From: FEN-1297 sp046706945
GTDB lineage: Bacteria; Bacteroidota; Ignavibacteria; Ignavibacteriales; Ignavibacteriaceae
DNA length: 61,961 nt
Assembly (NCBI GenBank): GCA_046706945.1
Contig: JBJKOY010000127.1
Location: forward strand, 1-61,961
Direction of reading: 5' to 3'
Shown: piece after piece, positions 27,135 through 34,557 of the stretch
Layout of the letters: the number at the start of each line of letters is the position of its first letter
Position numbering within the stretch: position 1 is the first letter of the stretch
The notes under the pieces: model-generated
What the model was told of the DNA's origin: nothing
Database searches by the model: none
What the model saw: only the letters and a program-made list of their open reading frames with translations
Program-made: the position numbers and the translations under genes

Positions 27135-28067
27135 CTAAATTTTATTTTCGATCGCCTTTCTGACGAAGCCTCCGGATAATTCCAAACGTTTTTGCGCTTC
27201 TTCAATGCCTACATTAGCTTTTATCATTACAAGCGCAGTTTTTACACGGCCTCCTGATTTTCTTAAAAAATCATCCGCTTCTTTATAAGAAACTCCCGTT
27301 ATTGTCATGATAATTCTTTTTGCTCTTTCTACCAGCTTTTTATTTGTAAGCTGCAGGTCTATCATCATATTTTCATAGACCTTTCCAAGCCTTATCATAG
27401 ATGCGGTAGTAAGCATGTTTAGCACTAGTTTTTGAGCGGTTCCGCTTTTCATCCTGGTAGATCCCATTACCACTTCGGGACCGACATAAGGGCAGATTGC
27501 GACATCCACTTCGGGAAAGTCGAACTCGGACCTGGGGTTGCATGTTAAAAACAAAGTTTTTGCTCCGAGCTCTTTGGCTTTTTTTACGGCACCGACAACG
27601 TACGGGGTTCTTTTGCTCGCGGCTATTCCGCAAATTACATCGTTGGAATTTACGCCGGCCTCAACAACATCGGAAGCGCCGTTTTCCTCCAGATCTTCCG
27701 CACCTTCCTGGGCGACGAACATAGCCTTCTTTCCGCCGGCAATATAGCCTTTAATTAACTCCGGAGATGTGCCGAACGTCGGCGGACATTCCGCGGCATC
27801 GATTACCCCGAGTCTGCCGCTTGTTCCCGCGCCGAAATACAGAAGTCTTCCGCCATTCTTTAACGACGCGACGATTACCTGCACGGCCTCTTCTATAAAC
27901 GGCAGTTCTTTTTCAACAGCCACGGGAACCGTTTTATCTTCGTCATTAATTATCTTTAAAATTTCCTTTGTGGTCGAAAGGTCTATATTACTCGATTTGG
28001 GATTCCGCTGTTCGGTGCTCAATCTGCTTATTTCGTCGAATAGATTTTCATCCGGCAAGGAGTTCAT
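27135..28067 (-). CDS. murQ: N-acetylmuramic acid 6-phosphate etherase MurQ
   Basis: A 310-residue SIS-domain enzyme that cleaves the lactyl ether of MurNAc-6-phosphate to GlcNAc-6-phosphate and D-lactate during peptidoglycan recycling. Family blocks seen: LSTEQRNPKSSNID, YFGAGTSGRLGVIDAAECPPTFG and GSTRMKSGTAQKLVLNM. The length is normal. Its ATG overlaps the rsmG stop codon by four bases, showing translational coupling to rsmG. No MurNAc transporter or AnmK kinase is nearby. Confidence 0.95.
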   Translation of the reverse strand: MNSLPDENLFDEISRLSTEQRNPKSSNIDLSTTKEILKIINDEDKTVPVAVEKELPFIEEAVQVIVASLKNGGRLLYFGAGTSGRLGVIDAAECPPTFGTSPELIKGYIAGGKKAMFVAQEGAEDLEENGASDVVEAGVNSNDVICGIAASKRTPYVVGAVKKAKELGAKTLFLTCNPRSEFDFPEVDVAICPYVGPEVVMGSTRMKSGTAQKLVLNMLTTASMIRLGKVYENMMIDLQLTNKKLVERAKRIIMTITGVSYKEADDFLRKSGGRVKTALVMIKANVGIEEAQKRLELSGGFVRKAIENKI

Positions 28068-28747
28068 TTTTGAAGCTCCAGCAGGACAAGTTTTTTACCT
28101 TTTTTGTTGCGGACATTGGAGGGTTTATAATTCAATTCGAAGATAGTGGATTTTTTAATATATGCTTTATACTTTAATTCCGTTTTGGCGAATTCATCGT
28201 TCAGGTCCCCGCCCTTAATGGCGGCAAGGAAGGCCTTTTCCTTTATTAAAGGAAGAGAATATCTTAATAATATTATTAAAGGTACAGTAGCCCGGCTAAC
28301 AACAAGATCGAAATTATCCGTATACTGCATAATAAATTCCGGGCTCTCCACCCGGTCGTTAAGGGCAATGATATTACCCAGTTTTAGTTTGACGATAAAC
28401 TCTTTTACCGCATCTATTTTTTTCCCGGTAGAATCTGCGAGAACACCTTTCATTTCCGGACGTAAAATCGCAAGCGGTATACCGGGAAACCCGCCGCCCG
28501 TACCTATATCCAGAAAGTTGGTGCATTTATCGGGTAAATATTTTGTAATATATGAAGAAATAAATATATGGTTTTCAATAATGGAATTAACGTCTTTGCG
28601 AGATATAAGGTTGACTTTCTCATTTTTTTCGGCAACCAGTTCCGCAAAATATGCCAGACGTTCAACTTTCATTACGTCCGGATTAAAACCGTTCCCCCAA
28701 AAAAAAGATTGCAATTCTTTAAAATACTGTTCCTGCACGTCAACCAT
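28064..28747 (-). CDS. rsmG: 16S rRNA (guanine527-N7)-methyltransferase RsmG
   Basis: A 227-residue SAM-dependent methyltransferase (GidB) that modifies G527 of 16S rRNA in the 530 loop. The SAM-binding motif NFLDIGTGGGFPGIPLA (about 85-101) is typical, as is the VVSRATVPL block. It lies 15 bases after mnmG and overlaps murQ, so mnmG-rsmG-murQ look like one transcript. In many bacteria mnmG-rsmG is followed by parA-parB near the origin; here murQ takes that place. Confidence 0.95.
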   Translation of the reverse strand: MVDVQEQYFKELQSFFWGNGFNPDVMKVERLAYFAELVAEKNEKVNLISRKDVNSIIENHIFISSYITKYLPDKCTNFLDIGTGGGFPGIPLAILRPEMKGVLADSTGKKIDAVKEFIVKLKLGNIIALNDRVESPEFIMQYTDNFDLVVSRATVPLIILLRYSLPLIKEKAFLAAIKGGDLNDEFAKTELKYKAYIKKSTIFELNYKPSNVRNKKGKKLVLLELQK

Positions 28748-28762
28748 AAATGACCCCTCATT

Positions 28763-30640
28763 TTAGTTTTTCAAATATACCAATAAAATAGAAATATCTG
28801 AAGGAGTGACTCCTGAGATCCTTGACGCTTGTCCGATGGATCTCGGTTTAAATTTATTTAATTTTTCTCTTCCTTCCGTTGAAAGCGCCTTTAAATTTAA
28901 ATAATTTAACGTTAAAGGAATTTTTGTCGACTCATATTTTTCAAGCCGTTCTACGTTTTCATATTGCCTTTTAATATATCCTTCGTATTTCAGTTCTATT
29001 TCCACTTGTTCAAGTGCTTTTTCATTTTCAATCAGGGCTTTTACCGCAGAATAATTTTCCGTACCGTTGAGCGACAATAATTCTCTAAGATTCAGTTCCG
29101 GCCGTTTGCACAGCTTGGATATCGTTTCCGAAGAATCAATTCCGGGAAGATTTTTTTCTGAAAGATAGGGATTAACATTTCTCGCGTGCAGCTTTAAGGT
29201 GTTAAAAAGATCGACTGCCTGATTTATAATATTTTCTTTTTTGCCGACTTCAACATTTATTTCGTCGCTTACCAATCCGTATTTATTACCGTAATTCGTC
29301 AGCCTTCTGTCGGCGTTATCCTGCCTCAGGAGCAGTCTGTGTTCTGCTCTCGAAGTAAACATTCTGTACGGTTCTTGAGTCGATTTGGTAACCAGGTCGT
29401 CAATTAAAACAGCGATGTAAGCTTCGCTTCTTTTAAGAACAAATTCGGGTTTTCCCGATATTTGAGCCGCCGCATTTATTCCGGCAACCAGGCCCTGAGC
29501 TGCCGCTTCTTCATATCCGGAAGTTCCGTTAATTTGTCCGGCAAAATAAAGTCCCTTTATACTTTTTGTCTCTAGTGTAAGATCAACCTGGTGAGGAGGG
29601 AAAAAATCATATTCTACCGCGTAACCGGGTCTTACCATTTCAACTTCTTCAAGTCCTTTTATTTTATGCAATGCCTCAAGCTGGATTTCCGCAGGAAGTG
29701 ACGATGAGAAACCGTTCAGGTAGATCTGATCGCTGTCCAGACCTTCAGGTTCAAGAAAAAGCTGGTGCTGTTTCTTATCGGCAAACCTTACTATTTTATC
29801 CTCTATCGACGGGCAATATCTCGGACCTATTCCTTTGATTCTACCGGTAAACAGGGGAGATTCGTTAAATCCTTTCTCAAGAATTTTATGAACTTCTTCG
29901 CTTGTATATGTTATATAGCAGCTTAGCTGGGGAAGATATGGAAATTCAGCCGAATCGGTGCGATGGGAAAACGGCTGAGGATTTTCATCTCCGGGCTGCA
30001 TTTCCAGGATATCCCAGTTTATTGTTTCTTTCCTAAGTCTCGGGGGCGTACCTGTCTTGAGTCTTCCGTATTCAAAACCTAATCTTGCTAACGATTCGGT
30101 TATTCCGAGCGCAGGCTGCTCACCGAACCTGCCCCCAATTGTTGATTTCAATCCGGTATGCATTAACCCGTTCAGAAATGTTCCGGAAGACAATACCAGA
30201 GCCGAACATAAAATCTCCTCTCCGCCGGCTGTTACAATTCCTTTTACTTTATTTCCTTCAACTATTATTTCAACGGCATAAGCTTCAACTATTTCCAAAT
30301 TTTCGGTTTCTGAAACAACTTTATAGGCTTCTTTTGAATAAAGTTTTCTATCGGACTGGCACCTCGGCGACCATACGGCAGGTCCTTTCGATTTATTAAG
30401 CATCCTGAACTGGATCCCGGTTCGATCAGCAATAATGCCCATCATTCCCCCGAGAGCATCAATTTCTCGAACCAAATGTCCCTTTGCGGTACCCCCGATT
30501 GCCGGGTTACAGGACATCCTCCCCATCGCATAACGGTCCATTGTCACCAAACCCACAGAACATCCCATATTAGCGCCTGCACAGGCAGCTTCAATTCCGG
30601 CATGTCCGCCGCCGACAACTATTATATCGAATTTATTCAT
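28763..30640 (-). CDS. mnmG: tRNA uridine-5-carboxymethylaminomethyl modification enzyme MnmG (GidA)
   Basis: A 625-residue FAD-dependent enzyme that with MnmE adds the cmnm group to wobble U34 of certain tRNAs. Motifs: GGGHAGIEAACAGA (FAD site, 10-23), CNPAIGGTAKGHLVREIDALGG, and the C-terminal MnmE-interacting helical domain ending SIGQASRISGVTPSDISILL. The length is normal. It is separated from its partner mnmE by 296 bases that contain three parS-like sites. First gene of the probable mnmG-rsmG-murQ operon. Confidence 0.96.
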   Translation of the reverse strand: MNKFDIIVVGGGHAGIEAACAGANMGCSVGLVTMDRYAMGRMSCNPAIGGTAKGHLVREIDALGGMMGIIADRTGIQFRMLNKSKGPAVWSPRCQSDRKLYSKEAYKVVSETENLEIVEAYAVEIIVEGNKVKGIVTAGGEEILCSALVLSSGTFLNGLMHTGLKSTIGGRFGEQPALGITESLARLGFEYGRLKTGTPPRLRKETINWDILEMQPGDENPQPFSHRTDSAEFPYLPQLSCYITYTSEEVHKILEKGFNESPLFTGRIKGIGPRYCPSIEDKIVRFADKKQHQLFLEPEGLDSDQIYLNGFSSSLPAEIQLEALHKIKGLEEVEMVRPGYAVEYDFFPPHQVDLTLETKSIKGLYFAGQINGTSGYEEAAAQGLVAGINAAAQISGKPEFVLKRSEAYIAVLIDDLVTKSTQEPYRMFTSRAEHRLLLRQDNADRRLTNYGNKYGLVSDEINVEVGKKENIINQAVDLFNTLKLHARNVNPYLSEKNLPGIDSSETISKLCKRPELNLRELLSLNGTENYSAVKALIENEKALEQVEIELKYEGYIKRQYENVERLEKYESTKIPLTLNYLNLKALSTEGREKLNKFKPRSIGQASRISGVTPSDISILLVYLKN

Positions 30641-30652
30641 ATCAAAACCAGC

Positions 30653-30666
30653 GTTTCATGTGGAAC
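30653..30666. promoter_or_regulatory. parS-like site 1 (two mismatches)
   Basis: GTTTCATGTGGAAC differs at two positions from the ParB-binding palindrome core GTTTCACGTGAAAC. It lies 13 bases upstream of the mnmG start codon, so bound ParB could also influence mnmG transcription. Confidence 0.5.
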
Positions 30667-30774
30667 ATTCTGTCCCGACATACAAAATTAAATTTAAGCA
30701 GCATCCTTTTTGTTTTGTAATTTTCATTAAGGTGTGTCACGGCGAGCAGAGTCTAGCCTAAACACATCATAAAA

Positions 30775-30783
30775 TTATTCACA
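30775..30783 (+). promoter_or_regulatory. DnaA box (TTATTCACA)
   Basis: A perfect match to the TTATNCACA consensus, placed six bases before the perfect parS core. A single box is weak evidence for an origin on its own; a chance match is possible, but the position next to parS is suggestive. Confidence 0.35.
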
Positions 30784-30789
30784 AAATCA

Positions 30790-30803
30790 GTTTCACGTGA
30801 AAC
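30790..30803. promoter_or_regulatory. parS site 2 (perfect core)
   Basis: GTTTCACGTGAAAC is a perfect 14-base palindrome identical to the core of the conserved bacterial parS site bound by ParB. It lies in the mnmE-mnmG gap. Confidence 0.85.
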
Positions 30804-30918
30804 AAAAAATATCAAACTTAAATTATATAACTTAAGAACTTTTACCAATCAAAAATAATAACTCACCAATTATCAGATAACGACGGCCTACCCCCAACCT
30901 CCAACCGCCAAAGTTTAA

Positions 30919-30932
30919 GTTCCACGTGAAAC
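30919..30932. promoter_or_regulatory. parS site 3 (one mismatch)
   Basis: GTTCCACGTGAAAC has one mismatch to the parS core. It is just downstream of the mnmE stop codon. Three such sites within 280 bases is far above chance and typical of origin-proximal centromere clusters. Confidence 0.75.
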
Positions 30933-30936
30933 AAAA

Positions 30937-32313
30937 TTACTTCCCGATGCAAAATTTTGTAAAAATATTGTTCAATATATCATCATTCGTCACTTCACCA
31001 ATGATTTCACCCAGATAACCTTCTGCATTCCTTAAGTCGACTGCAATAAATTCGCCGCTAAACTTGCTGCTAATCGAATTTTTCGCATCAATTAAAGCTT
31101 CCTTAGCTTTTGTAAGGCAATGGTAATGTCTTACGTTGGAAACTACCGCCGATTTTTCGCTGTACGTTGTTAATCCGAGAGACACTTCCTTTAATTTATT
31201 CAATAAATTATTCATTCCTTCGCTTGTTTTAACCGAAATTAAAATATCGGCATCAAAATCTCTTTGCTTAACAAGATCAATTTTATTAATTACAGTAATA
31301 ATTTTGTCTATCCCGGTTACTTTAAGAAGCTCTTCTTTTAAGTCTTCGGCCGGGCCTTGTTCAACGTCGCAGATAAAAACAACAACATCTGCTTCTTTAA
31401 TTGCCTTTCTGCTTCTTAGTACCCCTTCCTTTTCAATTTCATCCTCGGATAGTCTGATTCCGGCAGTATCGAAAAGCCTGAATAAAATACCGTCAATAGA
31501 GACTTCTTCTCTAATAATATCTCTTGTTGTACCAGGTAAATGGCTGACTATTGCCCTTGCCTCTTTGAGGATATAATTTAATAAAGATGACTTGCCGACA
31601 TTAGGTTTGCCTACGATTGCAACATTTACTCCGTCTCTAATTACGCGTCCGAACGAATATGTTTTTAACAAAGAATCTATTTCGTTAACAATATTATTTA
31701 CTTTTTTCAAGAGTTCATCATGTCCGACAAACTCAAGATTCTCCTCGGCAAAGTCAAGTTCAAGTTCAACAAAGGACGAAGTATTTATTAAAGAAGATCT
31801 CAGGTCATTTACTTTTGCCGACAAAATTCCGTCCAATTGATTCCTTGCACCTCTTAATGATGCTTCTGTTCTTGAGCTAATAATATCGGCTACTGCCTCC
31901 GCCTGGGCAAGGTCTATTCTTCCGTTTAAAAAGGCTCGTCTGGTAAATTCACCGGGTTCAGCAGATCGAACATTTTTTTTCAGCAAAATTTCAAGTATTC
32001 TTTTTGAGATATACGGACTTCCGTGAGAACTTATCTCCGCGCTATCTTCACCGGTATAAGAATTAGGCGCGCGAAAAACGGAAATGAGCACGTCGTCGAC
32101 TAATAAACCTTTTTCGTCTATTATTTTGCCGTAATGAATTGTATGAGAAGATGCGTCCGCAATTTTTGATTTGCCCTTGAATATCGAATCTATGGCTGAG
32201 AAAGAATCCCGTCCGCTTATTCTTACAACGGATATTGCACCGGTTCCTGACGGTGTAGCAAGGGCGGCTATTGTATCTTCAAAAAGATTTACATCTCTTT
32301 TAATATGCGCCAT
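30937..32313 (-). CDS. mnmE: tRNA modification GTPase MnmE (TrmE)
   Basis: A 458-residue potassium-activated GTPase, partner of MnmG in wobble-uridine modification. N-terminal folate-binding domain (DTIAALATPSGTGAISVVRISG), helical domain, inserted G domain with G1 GKPNVGKSS, G3 DTAG and G4 NKID, and the invariant C-terminal CIGK. The length is normal. It is the first gene of the long minus-strand run; its promoter must lie in the 32,314-32,985 gap. Confidence 0.96.
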   Translation of the reverse strand: MAHIKRDVNLFEDTIAALATPSGTGAISVVRISGRDSFSAIDSIFKGKSKIADASSHTIHYGKIIDEKGLLVDDVLISVFRAPNSYTGEDSAEISSHGSPYISKRILEILLKKNVRSAEPGEFTRRAFLNGRIDLAQAEAVADIISSRTEASLRGARNQLDGILSAKVNDLRSSLINTSSFVELELDFAEENLEFVGHDELLKKVNNIVNEIDSLLKTYSFGRVIRDGVNVAIVGKPNVGKSSLLNYILKEARAIVSHLPGTTRDIIREEVSIDGILFRLFDTAGIRLSEDEIEKEGVLRSRKAIKEADVVVFICDVEQGPAEDLKEELLKVTGIDKIITVINKIDLVKQRDFDADILISVKTSEGMNNLLNKLKEVSLGLTTYSEKSAVVSNVRHYHCLTKAKEALIDAKNSISSKFSGEFIAVDLRNAEGYLGEIIGEVTNDDILNNIFTKFCIGK

Positions 32314-32450
32314 AAACTTTTTATTAAAGATGACAAATTTAAATAATTAAAAGGCTATTCTCAAATCCATATAATCACTCTTTTAAGTACGTCACCGGCA
32401 TTTACCTTAACTAATTATCAAGCAGGCTCAATCCTAGCCGCCCGGGAACC

Positions 32451-32475
32451 GGGACTGCCTTCCGGTAGGCAGTTG
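32451..32475. repeat. dispersed palindromic GC-rich repeat, copy 2
   Basis: A near-perfect 20-base palindrome at 32454-32473 (ACTGCC...GGCAGT, one mismatch) is preceded by a second small hairpin (CCCGG-GAA-CCGGG, 32441-32453). It shares GGGACTGCC with the repeat at 2556-2581. Confidence 0.5.
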
Positions 32476-32502
32476 GGATACGGTTTTGGATTTAGTACGT
32501 GA

Positions 32503-32640
32503 CTTCGACAAGCTCAGTCACCGAAGATTTATTTTGGGAATTGTGCAAAGCTCAGTCACCGGATATTTATTTTGGGAATTGGCAAAGCTCAGTCACCGGA
32601 TATTTTGAGGAGGATTTGACTCACGCTTAGTCACCGGGTA
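32503..32640 (+). repeat. decayed tandem repeats of about 38 bases, four copies
   Basis: The core AGCTCAGTCACCG recurs at 32511, 32549, 32586 and, altered, at about 32625. The spacing is 37-39 bases, with a shared filler GATATTTATTTTGGGAATTG. Copies 2 and 3 are closest; copies 1 and 4 are diverged, and a fainter fifth trace (GACAGGATATTTACTTTGGGG) follows at about 32670. There are no spacers of unique sequence, so this is not a CRISPR array. The first copy begins CTTCGACAAGCTC, a core also found at 40693-40735. Confidence 0.7.
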
Positions 32641-32872
32641 TTCGCATTGAGGACAAACTCAAGATCAAAGACAGGATATTTACTTTGGGGAAAGACTCAA
32701 CTTAAAAATAAATTTATAGTATAATGTTTAAAATTTGGCAGATAAATTGACAAAAATTTTATCGGATCTTCACCTTTGGCATTTTGTGTGCCATATTGTC
32801 GCACGTCATTTTGATTATAAAGTTTGCCATAACTTCTTTATTTACAATTAGTTATGTGTGCAAATAATCAAA

Positions 32873-32888
32873 TGGCATACGAGTTGTT
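32873..32888 (+). promoter_or_regulatory. sigma-54-like promoter candidate for hsp20
   Basis: TGGCATACGAGTTGTT matches the sigma-54 consensus TGGCAYRNNNNTTGCW at all but one fixed position (GC read as GT), with the right spacing. It would start transcription about 87 bases before hsp20. A second weaker match (TGGCATTTTGTGTGCC) lies at 32777-32792 and is also an inverted repeat. No CIRCE heat-shock operator is visible. This is a pattern match only. Confidence 0.3.
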
Positions 32889-32985
32889 ATTGAAAAAAGT
32901 GAAAATTAAATAAGAAAAGATAATGTAAAATCTTTCTAAGCTGTATTATTAATAAATAATTAGGTATAAGAAGGAGGAAAATAAA

Positions 32986-33450
32986 ATGACACTAATAAAA
33001 TGGAATCCAACGAGAGAATTGTTAAATGTTGAACGTGAATTCAACAGAATGTTCAACTCACTGGGAAGCAGGTTCGGATTAACAGATTCATCGTCTGATG
33101 AAGAGGAATATGAAAATGCGGTTTGGATGCCTTTGACTGACATTTCAGAAAATAAAGACAATTATACAATACACCTGGATCTTCCGGGAGTTAAAAAAGA
33201 AGACGTAAAAATTTCGTACTCGGAAGGACAATTATCGATTAGCGGTGAAAGAAAGCAGGAAAAAGTTTCCGGCGATTCGAAGTATCATCGCCTTGAAAGA
33301 GCGTTCGGAAAATATTTTCGTTCTTTCGCTTTACCGAGCAAAATTAGAGAGGACAAAATAGAGGCGGAATTTAAGGACGGGCAGCTGATAATTACTGTTC
33401 CGAAAGCCGAGGAAGCTAAGCCCAAAGAAATACCGATTAAAATCAAATAA
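32986..33450 (+). CDS. Hsp20/alpha-crystallin small heat shock protein
   Basis: A 154-residue holdase chaperone. The alpha-crystallin domain (about 45-140) shows the family pattern DNYTIHLDLPGVKKEDVKISY and a terminal I-x-I motif (IPIKI) for oligomer assembly. It has a strong ribosome-binding site, AGGAGG, 8 bases before ATG. It opens a run of chaperone genes (hsp20, cbpA-type, htpG, clpB, a Deg-like protease), all on the plus strand. A terminator-like hairpin 30 bases after it suggests that some transcripts end here. Confidence 0.93.
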   Translation: MTLIKWNPTRELLNVEREFNRMFNSLGSRFGLTDSSSDEEEYENAVWMPLTDISENKDNYTIHLDLPGVKKEDVKISYSEGQLSISGERKQEKVSGDSKYHRLERAFGKYFRSFALPSKIREDKIEAEFKDGQLIITVPKAEEAKPKEIPIKIK

Positions 33451-33480
33451 CTAGAAAAATAAACCCGGTATTTGAATTTG

Positions 33481-33516
33481 AAAAGGGTAGCTGCTGCAGT
33501 TACCCTTTTCGTTTAA
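33481..33516 (+). terminator. probable terminator after hsp20
   Basis: A 9-base stem (AAAAGGGTA / TACCCTTTT, 33481-33489 and 33501-33509) with a GC-rich loop is followed by CGTTTAATTTT. It would let hsp20 be expressed in excess of the downstream chaperone genes. Confidence 0.65.
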
Positions 33517-33567
33517 TTTTATTCAGCGGTAGTCAAAGGAAAATCTTTCGGAGAAAAGGCAACATTA

Positions 33568-34503
33568 ATGGAATTTAAGGATTATTATAAAACACTCGGC
33601 GTCGAGAAAAACGCTACTTCCGAAGAAATAAAAAAAGCATATCGAAAACTGGCGATGAAATTTCATCCCGACAGAAATCCCGGGGACAAATCTGCCGAGG
33701 AAAAATTTAAGGAAATAACCGAAGCTAATGAAGTTTTAAGCGATCCGGAAAAAAGGAAAAAATACGATCAGCTCGGTGCAAATTGGAGGAACTACCAGAC
33801 CGCCGGTAATACAAATGCTAACGACTGGTTCCGGCAGTATTCATCGGGCCGGCAGGGCGGTGCGCCCAACTTCTCCGGAGACTTCGGCGATCTGTTCGGA
33901 AACATCGGCGGCTTTTCGGATTTCTTTGAAAGCTTTTTCGGAGGACGTTCGCACCATTCGGGCGGAAGTATTTTCGACAGGGCGCAGAAAGGTATTGATT
34001 ACGAAGCTAATCTAAATATAACACTTGAAGAAGCATACAACGGCACCGAAAGACAAATAACCGTTGACGGAAGAAAGCTCAGGATAAAAATAGAACCGGG
34101 CACTAAAGAAGGTTTAAAGTTGAGACTCAAAAGTCAGGGCGCTTCCGGAAAACACGGCGGCGAAAGAGGCGATCTTTACCTAACGGTTCATATACTGGAC
34201 CATCCTTTCTTTGAAGTTTCGGGCGACGATCTTTATTATAATCTTGATCTTAACCTATATACCGCCGTCCTCGGAGGTAAAGCGGAAATAAAAACTCTTG
34301 ACGGAAAAAAGGTTAAGCTTTCGATTCCGCCTGAAACCGATAACGGCAGCCTGCTGAAATTGAAAAATATGGGCTTTCCCGTTAAGCATAATACGTCTAA
34401 GCGCGGCGACTTATACGTAAGGATAATAATCCAAATGCCGAAGAAGTTAAGCTCCGAGGAGAAGAAGCTTTTCGAAAAACTTGCTTCTCTAAGGAACAAA
34501 TAA
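33568..34503 (+). CDS. DnaJ-family co-chaperone of the CbpA type
   Basis: A 311-residue Hsp40. The J domain (about 4-70) has the HPD signature that stimulates DnaK ATPase (MKFHPDRNPGD), followed by a Gly/Phe-rich linker with aromatic patches (about 85-145) and two C-terminal peptide-binding beta domains. The cysteine-rich zinc domain of true DnaJ is absent, so it is a class B (CbpA-like) J protein. No dnaK is in this window. It lies between hsp20 and htpG. Confidence 0.93.
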   Translation: MEFKDYYKTLGVEKNATSEEIKKAYRKLAMKFHPDRNPGDKSAEEKFKEITEANEVLSDPEKRKKYDQLGANWRNYQTAGNTNANDWFRQYSSGRQGGAPNFSGDFGDLFGNIGGFSDFFESFFGGRSHHSGGSIFDRAQKGIDYEANLNITLEEAYNGTERQITVDGRKLRIKIEPGTKEGLKLRLKSQGASGKHGGERGDLYLTVHILDHPFFEVSGDDLYYNLDLNLYTAVLGGKAEIKTLDGKKVKLSIPPETDNGSLLKLKNMGFPVKHNTSKRGDLYVRIIIQMPKKLSSEEKKLFEKLASLRNK

Positions 34504-34557
34504 AAAAGTAAATCAGGTTTTTTATTAACATCCAAATCAAAATACGGAGAACTGTTT

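Noticed and set aside
32503..32640. CRISPR array
   Set aside because: Copies are diverged, there are no unique spacers of constant length, and no cas genes are present.
32700..32985. CIRCE heat-shock operator before hsp20
   Set aside because: No TTAGCACTC-N9-GAGTGCTAA-like inverted repeat is present.
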